A stretch of DNA of 64,000 nucleotides from Pharus latifolius (Eukaryota > Streptophyta > Magnoliopsida > Poales > Poaceae): NCBI GenBank assembly GCA_019359835.1, contig CM033323.1:71306635-71370634 (forward strand), read 5' to 3'. The notes below the pieces were generated by a model, which was given only the letters and a program-made list of their open reading frames with translations, searched no databases and had not been told where the DNA came from. Below, piece by piece: positions 33,709-43,300 of the stretch (its first letter is position 1; the number at the start of each line of letters is the position of its first letter). The position numbers and the translations under genes were made by a program.

Positions 33709-34271
33709 GAAAGCTTGTGTCTATGGGTGATTTGAAATTGCTTGGTATGAAGTCTCACTATTGTCACGTGTTGATGACACAAATGCTTCCTATTGCCATC
33801 CGGAGTATTCTGCCACATAAGGTCAAAGAGACGATCACGAGGCTATGTTATTTCTTCAATGCAATTTCTTGCAAGGTCAATTATCCCGATGGACTAGATT
33901 CTTTGCAGAACGAGGTGGTTTGAACTCTCTGTCAGCTTGAGATGTATTTTCCTCCGTCATTTTTTGATATCATAATCCATCTCATTGTCCACCTTGTCAG
34001 AGAAATCAAGATATGTGGACCCGTGGTCCTACGTTATATGTATCTGTTCAAGAGGTACATGGGTGTACTTAAGGCCTATGTGATGAATCGCTCTCGGCCC
34101 GAGGGCAGCATTGTCAAAGGTTATGCAGCTGAAGAGGTTGTTGAAATCTGCATCGATTACATGGCTGAGGTAGAAGCAATAGGAATTCCTGTGTCTTGTC
34201 ACAAGGGGAGGCTTGATGGCGTTGGAACTATTGGACTAAAGCAATCAGTCCTGATTTTGATATGTACTTAA
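33630..34271 (+). pseudogene. CACTA transposase, DUF4218-like C-terminal part
   Basis: 33630-33923 (SGYSANIRKLVSMGDLKLLG, SHYCHVLMTQMLPIA) and 33942-34271 (MYFPPSFFDIIIHLIVHLV, GPVVLRYMYLFKRYMG, RPEGSIVKGYAAEEVVE) together give the domain that follows TNP2 in plant CACTA transposases. A TGA at 33921-33923 separates them in the same frame. The function of the domain is not established. Confidence 0.85.
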
Positions 34272-34411
34272 AAGCACATTTTTGGGTCTTGCAACACATG
34301 ACGGAGGTGTGTCCGTACATCGACGAGCACAAAGAGATGCTATGACAAGACAATCCTAGCCGATCCGAGGTTTGGATCACGAGACAACATAATAGTCGAT
34401 TCAACGCGTGG

Positions 34412-35060
34412 ATGAAAGTGCAATTCACTGGGGAATCTGCAAGTGAGAATCTGAAATGGTTGGCAAAAGGGCCAACATTTACTGCACATACATGGCAGGG
34501 ATACAACATCAATGGGTACACATTTTACACAAAAACTCAAGATCAAAATAGCACTATGCAAAATAGTGGAGTGAGCATAGAAACTTTTTATGAGGAGTTC
34601 AGCAAGACAGGTCCAATAAGGGTAGTACGTGGATTGAACTCGTACTACGGATTTATAGAAGAAATTTGGGAGCTCAATTACGTACTGTTCAAGATTCCCC
34701 TGTTTCGACGACGATGGTTCCAAATCCCACAGGGTGTGAAGGTTGACAGTTACAGTTTCACTTTTGTGGATCTCGATCGAGTTGCTTATAAAGATGAGCC
34801 ATTCATACTTACAAAGAAAGCCATTCAAGTCATTTATGTCACTGACCTGGCCAATAAGAAGTGGAACGTCATCCTTCATGGCAAGAGAAGGATTGTTGGA
34901 GTTGAAAATGTCGTAGGCGAGGAAGAATATGATCAATTTGATGAGATGCCTCCATTTGGAGATGGTGTACAGGTCGATACCGAAGACACCGAGAAAACCA
35001 GTTACATGCGTATCGATCACCAGGAAGAGTTATACTTTAAAGGTAATCAACTGTCCTTAT
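34412..35060 (+). pseudogene. CACTA transposase, DUF4216-like C-terminal part
   Basis: Open frame with NLKWLAKGPTFTAHTWQGYN, FYTKTQDQNSTMQNSGV, FIEEIWELNYV, DLDRVAYKDEPFILTKKAIQ and an acidic end (GDGVQVDTEDTEK). This is the usual last domain of the TNP2 polypeptide in grass CACTA elements. The frame runs on to 35242, but the donor-like AAAG|GTAATC near 35040 suggests an intron there. Confidence 0.85.
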
Positions 35061-35244
35061 CTCTCTGTTTCCATCCGTATAGCTTATCCTCTAATTCTCG
35101 CCTTTGCAGGGCTGTGGCAAGTGGAAAGTTGAGGATAATATGGATTTGTACGTACGTAAGTGCAAATTGTCGGTCAAAGTCCCCATTTGTATGTAAATTT
35201 TATGCAACCTTAGGAAAATTTGTGTATTTATTCAAAATGTAGTT

Positions 35245-35536
35245 GAACATGCTCCACATGGGACTCTTAAGGTTGTAACCTATTTTCGGAGCATTTGGAC
35301 TTCATTTGCAATATCTGAGTGTTCGAGTACCTCTCTCCCGATATTATGAAACCTACAGCACAAAATTGCTTCCAACTTCAAATTTCTTCACCAAAATCTT
35401 TAAAACTTGATTGCGCTACGCTCCAAATATGTCTCTTGAGGTTTCCACCAAGTTTTGGAGCATTTTGACATCATTTGCAAAGATTTAAGACTTTTCGGAT
35501 ATTGAAATTTCAGTATTCAGGGTTGCAGAGTTTCAA
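35245..35536. other. CACTA spacer
   Basis: AT-rich stretch between the transposase gene and the internal inverted repeat. No ORF or repeat was recognised. Confidence 0.5.
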
Positions 35537-35745
35537 ATTGTAAAGCACTATAACAGACGGTTATGACATCAAAACCATCTGTGATAGACAACTATCACAG
35601 ACGGTTCTGAACTCATAACCGTCTATTATAGTTGTCTATCAGACGGTTCTTACGTCGGAACCGTCTATGATAGTGCTTTACAATCTAAACCATGCTCATT
35701 TCAGACGGTTTTGTGCTCATAACCGTCTGTGATAATCTCCCTACA
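35537..35745. repeat. Internal inverted repeat built of subterminal motifs
   Basis: TTGTAAAGCACTAT at the left and ATAGTGCTTTACAA at the right (to about 35685) enclose alternating ACAGACGGTT and AACCGTCTGTGAT units, so the block can fold into a long hairpin. Another unit pair follows to 35735. The motifs equal those of the two ends of the element. Confidence 0.85.
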
Positions 35746-35759
35746 GAATTTAAGGCGGG

Positions 35760-36990
35760 CTTTGTCCCACTCATTTCCACACTTCGTGACTTTTCAGTTC
35801 ACTTGCCCTAGCTCTTCGGCGGCTTCGCGCACTGCCTCTCTCCGGCCTCCCACCATCCAGTGCGAGCACCTCCAGCTACTCCTGCTGACCTCTGACTGTC
35901 TCCTCCTCCAACATCTCACGTGCCCCTCCTCCCTCTCCCTCCCCTTGATCATGCTATACCTAACCAAGTGCTTTAGTCTAAAAATGGTTGTTCCTCCTAG
36001 ATTATGTTAGCAGATTGAGCTTTGTATACTTTTGAAAACATGATCCGAAATCCATATGAACATATGAGTGTAGCTACGAGATGTGCTAAGATTAATCCTT
36101 GTGAGAGCCTCTCATATGAGACTAGTTAAAAATCATTCTTTTATAACATATTTGTAATCGGGATTACAATCCAATAATTATCAACTGGATCTTATATATA
36201 AAAGGTCTGCACTAAAGTTTTCCTAGAGATGTGCTGAGAATCCCAAGCTTTTGTGAGATCTGGGGACAGAGTTGCTTGATTGATTGAACTAACTCATTTG
36301 TGAAAGAAAAATATAAGATCGGGAGAGAAGCTTGACTTAGCTTATTGGTTAAATACTTGATTATAAGGGCTTGAGTTATATATAGTCTTTCTCATCAAAT
36401 GAGATTCTAGGTTGTTGTAGAATTCCATATTGATCTCTAGAGTTACTTCATTGCTAATTCCCCAGAAAAGTCAAGATCACCATATTAATATAGAAAGAAA
36501 TGCACGCACTTCATCTATGTGAGAGGTTGTCCACCTCTCGTTTTGTTTTGTATTATTTCTTTTGTAAACAACTCTAATTTTGGATTATACACACGCACAC
36601 CAACTCTAATATAGAAAGAAGATTCGGGTGTTGATCATTCACAATTCTTCTGCTATTATGGTCTTTTTGATGCTTTGAATTCTGCAAGCTTAATCATATT
36701 GTAGTATTTGAATAGTAGATATCGTGCTTCTATTACAAATAAGAGAAATTTGCGTGCTCCTTTTATAACTATACATGTGACAACATTCTGCCCTACATAT
36801 GAATGTGCTTTTCTGGTGATGTTTTGTGGGAATATCCACTACATCATTGTCTGATGTGTTTTTAAAAATTACCTCAAGAAGAAGAGAGAACATTAGTTTC
36901 TCTTTAATGGAGGATTTTAACTTCCGAATAAAAACCCCTACATGAATTCAATCTTCTCTCTTTCACTTATGTTAGCAACTGATATGTCTG
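35760..36990. other. CACTA internal non-coding region
   Basis: Begins with a short GC-rich stretch (35800-35950), which could be the promoter or leader of the second gene, followed by AT-rich sequence. No coding sequence or repeat that I can support. Confidence 0.4.
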
Positions 36991-37049
36991 GTGATGAAAT
37001 GAATCGGTTGGGGAGTTAGAGAAACCTCTCTGGCGATAAGACGCCTGGG

Positions 37050-37847
37050 ACAGACGTCGCCCCATCCACCATGGCCCAACCACAGAAGAGAAAGGGCTGA
37101 GGTCAGACGACATGCGCGCATCTCAACAGGAGGGAAAGGCAGCACATACAGTTCGATGACAACGGGGTGTCGGAAGAACCGAAGAAACTAGTCGATTAGT
37201 ACCGCTCTCTATGCGGCAAAGTGGCAAGGGAGTGGGTGCCCATCACCACCTCCGAGTGGCATGAAGTGCCCCGAGAGTGCAAGGACAAGCTGTGCGAATA
37301 AGTGTAGGCGGCGTTTCACATTCCCGAGGATCGCCAGCTCACCATCCGCCAGACGGCACTGATGGCAATAAATAAGGCATGGAGGACCTTCAAGAGCCAT
37401 CTTGTCAACCACTATATGAAGTAGTCGAAGACCCCCTTCAATGACTACCCTTTCGTGACTCCTGAGGCATGGCAGCAGTTCGTGGAGATGAAGGGCACGC
37501 CCGAGTTCCAGGCTCTCAGTGAGAAAGGCAAGGCTAACCAGGCTAAGAATACCCACCCACACAGACTAGGCATCAGTGGGTACGTGGGGAAGAAGGCACT
37601 GCGGAGGAAGCAGGACGAGGAGGTTTCCCACTTTCCGGCCTCCGCTCCTTATGCGGGGATAACGGACGTGCGTGCCCGCAATTGGTGCCGAGCAAGATCG
37701 AAGATGACCTCCTCCAGAAGCGTCTCCATGAATAACCTTGCGGACAGGGAAGTGATCGATCTGCTAGTAAGATCTCTAACTTACTATCCTCGTAACACGC
37801 ATGCAATGGGTTATATTGCTAAGTTCTTCTATTACAGGCGATGCTAA
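37050..37847 (+). pseudogene. CACTA second gene: Transposase_24-like (Ptta/En/Spm) part
   Basis: Frames show REWVPITTSEWHEVPRECK, AAFHIPEDRQLTIRQTALM, INKAWRTFKSHLVNHYM, YPFVTPEAWQQFVEMKGTPE and HPHRLGISGYVGKKALRRKQ. This is the pattern of the plant Ptta/En/Spm Transposase_24 domain, found in a second CACTA gene and thought to bind DNA. Four in-frame stops occur before 37440, then 37455-37847 is open. The section 37860-38280 is a charged coiled-coil tail in fragments. Decay excludes function. Confidence 0.75.
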
Positions 37848-38360
37848 GTGCACAAGCTCCTCCGGATCTTTCAACCCTAGCAGGGAGAGGGATATCAAAA
37901 TGACGACGTTGGGAAATAAGGAGCATCTGGGCCTCGTGCGCGGCCTGGGTGTCACTGTGCCTTAGAAGGCAGGTTTTGCTAATGATGAGGAGGCGGCTAA
38001 GAGGATAAAGAGATCCTACAAAGCCCGTGACGAATGGATCAAGGAGGAGACCCGATCGGAGTTTTACCAGTAGGACGCAAAACTCAAGTAGGAGTTGGCG
38101 GAGATGCGGGCAATGTATCATGAGCTAAGACAGTCCCAGGGCATCCCCCCTACAACAGCGAACTTACACAGCCCCGTTCTTGGCCGCCGTAGTAGCTGCG
38201 CGTCCGCGCCGGGGTCTTTGCTTTCGGAGTCTTCTCATCCGAAGCCCCCTCGACACTATCCGGTGGACTTTCTGTAGGTAATGACCACTTTTCTTTGTTC
38301 ATTCATTCGAAAGTGAAATTCAATGCGTACCCTGATGTCATCTTAATGTGCACTGTTTGT

Positions 38361-38650
38361 AGGAACCCGCCTCCTACAAGCTTATGGTGCGGGCCGATCT
38401 CTTTCTGATTGAGGCTGGTTGTGGGATGGCGCAACCATGCACGGCGGGCACGACGATCCATGGTGTCCCTCTATCTGAGGGTTTTGCATGGGTCCAGGTG
38501 GACATTGTCTTCGAGCATTGCAAGGGATTTCCATTGGACAAGCCGCCAAACAATGAGATTACCACTCTCGGGGCTGCGGTGCACATGTTCATGCAATGGC
38601 CCAAGAAGGACATCGTCCTGGATGAGGTAATTCCCCCACCGGTTTCATGA
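38361..38650 (+). pseudogene. CACTA second gene: middle domain
   Basis: A frame between a TTTGTAG acceptor (38361) and GAG|GTAATTC near 38626 encodes ADLFLIEAGCGMAQPCTAG, VPLSEGFAWVQVDIVFEHCK and TTLGAAVHMFMQWPKKDIVL. It resembles a domain of unknown function (DUF8039-like) that precedes Ulp1-like domains in plant transposon proteins; this naming is from memory and uncertain. Clear splice borders and continuity on both sides mark it as one exon of the second gene. Confidence 0.55.
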
Positions 38651-38938
38651 TTTCGTACTATAAAAATAGCCCTCAGAGTTAGTGACTATTACTATACATA
38701 GGTTCTTACCCCTACAGACACCGACACTCAGCCTACTAGCCAGCCGACCCCTCCTCCAACAAGCCAGCCGACGGGTCCGACGACGAAGCTAACGCCGACT
38801 AGGAGGCAAGGCACCAAGAAGCTGGCTTCTAGGGGAAAAGCAAAGAAGAGCACAATGAAGGAGAGTGAGAAGAGCACACCATCTCCCACGCCGTTCGTTC
38901 TGGGGATGCCCATGGCCCCTGATACCGCAATTTAGAGC

Positions 38939-39930
38939 ATGGGTCTCGCATGCCAGAGCCTACATGGATGGTACATGCAGAAGACAAACAAGACCAGGAC
39001 GCAGCGTCTGACGCACTTCGTGGTCAAGCACACTGTGGCAAAGTTCTACCAGGACGTCGGGACCTATCCGATGACCTTCGAAGACCTACACAATTTATTC
39101 AACAAAGACGCGCTCAACATGTCCATTCTACGGTCTTGGGTGCTGTAAGTTTCTACTATCCTACGCCTATTCGTGCATATGCGGATATATGTCATTTATT
39201 AATTGGTTAGTTCCGTGCAGCTGCATGACCAAATATGCCAAAACTAAACGGGAACCTTTTAGTTTCCTGGACCCCCTGCTGGTCGCCGAGGTGATGTTTA
39301 AGAGCGACACGGACTTCGTTGTCGACTACATCAAAAGAGGGTTTGCTCAGGTCGACAAGGAGTACATACTTGTACCCTACAACCAGAGGTGAGTGTTTTC
39401 ATCAATACTTTACCCGTAGATTAGTGTCTCCATATGCACACCCCAGACTTAGATTAAATTATAAATTCTTTACGCGTAACATGTAGGTACCACTGGATTC
39501 TGCTGATGCTTATTCTGAAATAGAACAAGGTGTTCTATCTTAATTCATTGTAGAGGAAAGGGCACGAGTATGACAGTGCGCGAGATGTAATCGAAAGGTT
39601 AATATGTTTTATGATATTCATGTGGACCCGTGTTGCATCTAGATTTACAGTCCTCAAATTGTCAATTTCGACTATCTACAGGGCTTTCACGAACTACTTT
39701 GCTGAGGGAGGGCAACAGCACAAGCGGCGAGCCGATAAGTTTCAGTGGATACAATTTCTGGTACAAATTTCAACTGGCATCTATTTTACTTTCTAACGTC
39801 TCCCCAGCTAACTCTCGGTCTATACATTGGTAGTGCCATCAGCAACCGGACGACAATACATGTGAATTCTACGTGATTCACCACATGTACGACCTCATCA
39901 CCCCTCACCGGCCGAATCTCCCTGAGGTAT
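38939..39930 (+). pseudogene. CACTA second gene: Ulp1-like (C48) cysteine protease domain, broken
   Basis: Exons carry LHGWYMQ...FYQDVGTYPMTFEDL, then VDYIKRGFAQVDKEYILVPY, an intron (about 39390-39487), YHWILLMLILK with the catalytic His (39491-39493), YLNSL, and QQPDDNTCEFYVIHHMYDLI with the catalytic Cys (39861-39863). Ulp1 proteases cleave SUMO from proteins; plant CACTA and MULE elements often carry such domains for unknown reasons. The residue that is Asp in the usual YLDSL is Asn here (39542-39544), and two stops lie close by (39524-39526 and 39551-39553), so no active protease is expected. Confidence 0.75.
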
Positions 39931-40139
39931 ACAATTGCCATCCTTTGTATAGATTTGGCAAAATTTACAACTGCATTGAGCTAGTTTTTTCTGTAGCAAC
40001 TCTTGCTGTAGGGGGTCGACTTCCCTTCATAAAGCTTTGATGTTGCGCAGATTGGTTTAGTCCAAAGAATGCTCGCTTCGTTTTTCATGGAGGATGTCAT
40101 ATCACCCAAGGGGCAGTTTAGGGACCCGCTCGGTTCGTA

Positions 40140-40487
40140 TTACTGCGGCCTTACTAACTGAGACTAGTACAGTAATACATATTTAACATACTGACTTTAA
40201 TTATCGATTACATTTATTTGTTCAATCTCAATTGTACATATTTCTGAAATGTTGCATGAAACGTACAATTTGATCGAAATACTATTGTACAAAAATGAAC
40301 TGCTAAGTTGTATAAATGAAATGAACTGCTGAGATCTGTGTATGTATGTCTTAAAAAGCTAAGTTCTGTGTATGTATGAATGAACTGCTGAGTTGTATAT
40401 ATGAAATGTTATTGTACAGAGGGCATGGCTAGCATGATTCATGAGGCTAGCCACAAAATAAAGAAAAATCATTAAAAAAATTAATAT
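40140..40487. other. CACTA spacer before the right end
   Basis: AT-rich sequence with a degenerate repeat of AAATGAACTGCTGAGTT-GTATATATGAA units (about 40300-40410). No coding sequence. Confidence 0.5.
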
Positions 40488-40895
40488 GCACAGACAGTTT
40501 TGAGCTGAAAACCGTCTGTGATAAATCTATCTATGTATGTGATAAAGAGACTATTGCAGATGGTTTTCACCTCAAAATCGTCTATGATACCTATCCCAGA
40601 TGGTTTTTAGCTTATAATCATCTGTGATAAGGAAACTATCCTAGACGGTTTTGACCTCAAAACCATCTGGGATACTCATACTATCACAGATGATTATAAG
40701 CTAAAAAAGTCTGGGATAGTATGAGTATCACAGACGGTTTTAAGATTAAAACCGGTTGTGGTAGTATGAGTAGCACAGACGGTTTTGAGGTCAAAATCGT
40801 CAGTGATAGTACTCGAATATCAGTGACTCGAATATCACTGACGGTTCAGAACCGTCTGTGATGACTGTTTTGAACCAACTGTGATAATGTATTCT
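40488..40895. repeat. Right subterminal repeats of the CACTA element
   Basis: About fourteen CAGACGGTT / AACCGTCTGTGATA-type units in both orientations, including ACAGACGGTTTTGAG and its complement. Paired units can form several hairpins. Confidence 0.9.
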
Positions 40896-41073
40896 GTAGT
40901 AGTGTTCATTCTCCTCCATATAAAGAGTTTAATCCTCCATGTTGAGATCAACGTAATCTGCAAGATCAAAATCATTTTCGGAATCATAAACTCCTGACAT
41001 GGCTTACCGAGATTCTTGATGAAGAAAAAACACCTTGAAATGGGCCCCATGGTGGGTGCCAGCTATCGACGAT

Positions 41074-41940
41074 TGGGACTCTCGTCCTTAGTTGAACTTA
41101 CATAAATGTTAAGGGAAAGTGTGAAGCCAATCTAAGGTGAAGCTCAAGTAAATCACAGTATCTATGTCAAAGGAAGAGAGGATTTTATACAGGTTCGGGC
41201 CCTCTGATGATGAGTAATAGTCCTACTTCCTGTTGGTATTCACTATATAAATTGAGCATTACAAGAAGAGAACCAAGGATGTTCTTAGATGAACTAAGAA
41301 CAATCTTGTACTCTTTAGCTTACAGTGTATGTTGATCTACTGTTTCTAGTTGAAAAGGATTGTGTCTTGAATCTCTTACTTGGTCCTCGATCTCTCCCGG
41401 TGATCCTCCATTATAGCTCGTTGCTAGTCATCAATTACGGGATTGAAGAGTCGCTGAGAGGCAGACGTGCGCTAGCCATAATGTGCAATTACATCCGATC
41501 ATGATTGCACTTTTACCTTCTTGACGATTACAAGGAACTTAAAGGGCTAAAGACATCCGAGGCGGCAGTAGTGGTAAATCAAGCTCAACTAATGTATATG
41601 ATTGAATGAGGCTAATCATATAACCGTTGGATGTTTTAACTCTTTAGTAAGACATAGTCGCGCATTAACTACGACAATATACGGCTATCTTTATGTCCTC
41701 CGCGACCTGGGCGACCACGGGAAAATATCTCCATGTCCACGGTATCCGTGAGTATGTGAGACTATGGTCTCTACGACTTCGGTATTGTGGATATCTAAGA
41801 CTACAAACCCCGCGACATCACATAATAAGACCATGGAATGGGCTATGTCCAAAACATCTTGGACTATTCTATTGTCTCCCTCTTGCCACTATAGAACAAC
41901 AAAGGTAACTAATTCGGGTTATAATCCTCGCCATGTTCCA
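41074..41940 (-). repeat. 5' LTR of the minus-strand gypsy copy
   Basis: The stretch follows the primer-site region (41045-41063) and, read on the minus strand, would end near CCCA at 41074. It contains ATACAGGTTCGGGCCCTC (about 41187-41204), a segment I associate with LTRs of this gypsy group. The outer end is proposed at 41940, where the minus strand begins TGGAACATGG. The borders are by eye, and no second LTR is available to confirm them. Confidence 0.5.
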
Positions 41941-43300
41941 GGGATCATACCTACAAAATTTGAGAGCGTTTTGAGTTCGTTTGGACCAGTTTCAACGAAA
42001 GACACGAAAATCAAACAAAAAGGACCTTAGACTGAGTCCAGCACGACCACGGGCACGACCCGTTCCCAGCTCAATTTCGGTCATTTTGCTCGGTACAACC
42101 ACGAGCATGACTAGGCTCTGTTTCGATTGTTTTGCTTGGCATGACCAAGGTCAGTTTCGGTCGTTTGGCTCAGTACGACCACAGGCACGACCAGGCTTGA
42201 TTTCGATCGTTTTGCTCGGCATGACCAGGCTCAGTACGACCACGGGCATGACCAGGCTCAGTCTCAGTCATTTTTGTTCAGCACGACCAGGCTTAGTCGC
42301 AGTCGTTTTGCTTGGCACAACCACGGGCATGACCCATGCCACTGGTCGTGACCGGCTTAGTTTCCAGCTGATTTTTGGTCGTTTTGGCTCCAATTTATTT
42401 TTTCATGCGCCGTTTGAAGCCAAATTCCATCTCTTGCACGTCAAGAGTTATATTTGGACACGTTGACCTATTGTATTATAAATAGAGAAACTTTTGACTC
42501 AATTAAACATGCTTTAGATGCTTTTTAGTTTAGTTTAGTTTTAGGTTAGAAGAACCCTTTCTCTATTTTTACTCTAGTTTTCGCGTTTGTAAGCCGGCAA
42601 AGACGGCAGACCTAATTCTTTGATGCAATCAAGTAAGTTTTCATTTATTTCTTATTATTTATATATTTTTATGGCTTTTTTGCAAGTAATTCACTTCTAG
42701 GTTAAGGATGACCTAATCTGGAAGGTGTAATTTCTCCTCGGTCCCGATCTTAAGTTTTGTAGTTTGTTTCTTACGTTTTCGTCCTCTAAACCCTAAATTC
42801 TCGTTCTAGCAACAGACATAACAGTTGAGCCTTAGAAAGAATTTAGGGGAGTTCTGGAGACTTTTGTGCCTTGATGCGGGACCCTGAACAGGAGAGAGGC
42901 TCCCGCCAAACTTAACTGTGGAAGCGATCCTTTGACTATTGTACCAACAACCGTACTGACAACTTAATCTGTTTTAGAAAACAATTGAAACTAACTTGCA
43001 ATTCTCAGACCTTGGATAGAATTACGCTTGATGGTTATGGAATTTCTAAAACCCTAGACTTTCCTTTCTATTTTTAAAACCCTAGTTTTCATACCTACAC
43101 TTTACTACTTTAAACCCTAAATTGATAGATTTAGTAATAGATTTAATAGTAGAAAAACAACCCCCTCAAATCGTTTAGACTTAATCAGCAATCCGTTAAC
43201 CTAAAAGACGAATATGCTTGTTCCTCGTGGAATTTGACCCTCAAGTGCTCAATGTTTAACAGTTTGCTTGCGATATTACATCAATCATTCAACCCTCTAA
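41941..43300 (+). mobile_element. LTR-like fragment of an unclassified retrotransposon
   Basis: The region has a TATA box (TATAAATA, 42477-42484) followed by T-rich leader sequence and repeated CCCTAAA-like stretches. It is non-coding and looks like an LTR plus untranslated leader in plus orientation. It abuts the gypsy LTR. No primer site, TSD or partner LTR was identified. Confidence 0.35.
42031..42395 (+). repeat. Degenerate tandem repeat, 45-60 bp units
   Basis: About seven imperfect units resembling TTTCGGTCGTTTTGCTCGG then CACGACCACGGGCATGACCAG. Units vary in length, so the array is old. It lies just upstream of the TATA box at 42477. Confidence 0.8.

Larger units (their letters stand above)
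30914..40904 (+). mobile_element. CACTA (En/Spm) DNA transposon, 10 kb
   Basis: The ends are CATTACCACAAAAAC (left, one change from CACTA) and CACTACTACAGAA (right, read inward), with a 3-bp TSD TTC (30911-30913, 40905-40907). The uninterrupted target is present in the plus-strand gypsy gag and carries a single TTC, confirming the insertion. Subterminal regions hold many copies of ACAGACGGTT and AACCGTCTGTGATAG in both directions. Two gene regions run left to right: a TNP2-type transposase (31802-35060) and a second gene with Transposase_24-like and Ulp1-like parts (37050-39930). Both are decayed, so the element is immobile by itself. Confidence 0.93.
29385..41940 (-). mobile_element. Ty3/gypsy retrotransposon, Tat type, minus-strand copy, 3'-truncated
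   Basis: On the minus strand the order is LTR (41940-41074), primer-site region, gag start (41000), gag to 40905, the CACTA insertion, then gag from 30913 to 29385, where homology with the plus copy stops after the EAVEW codons. Protease and pol are absent. Gag is close to the plus copy and better preserved. The primer site reads TGGCACCCACCATGGGGCC (about 41063-41045), like the usual gypsy site with C-to-T changes. This copy supplies the 5' parts missing from the plus copy, and the two meet in inverted orientation at about 29.1 kb. Confidence 0.75.

Noticed and set aside
34340..35020. 226-aa minus-strand ORF
   Set aside because: It lies exactly opposite the DUF4216-like frame of the CACTA transposase, which has clear family sequence. 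It is a shadow.
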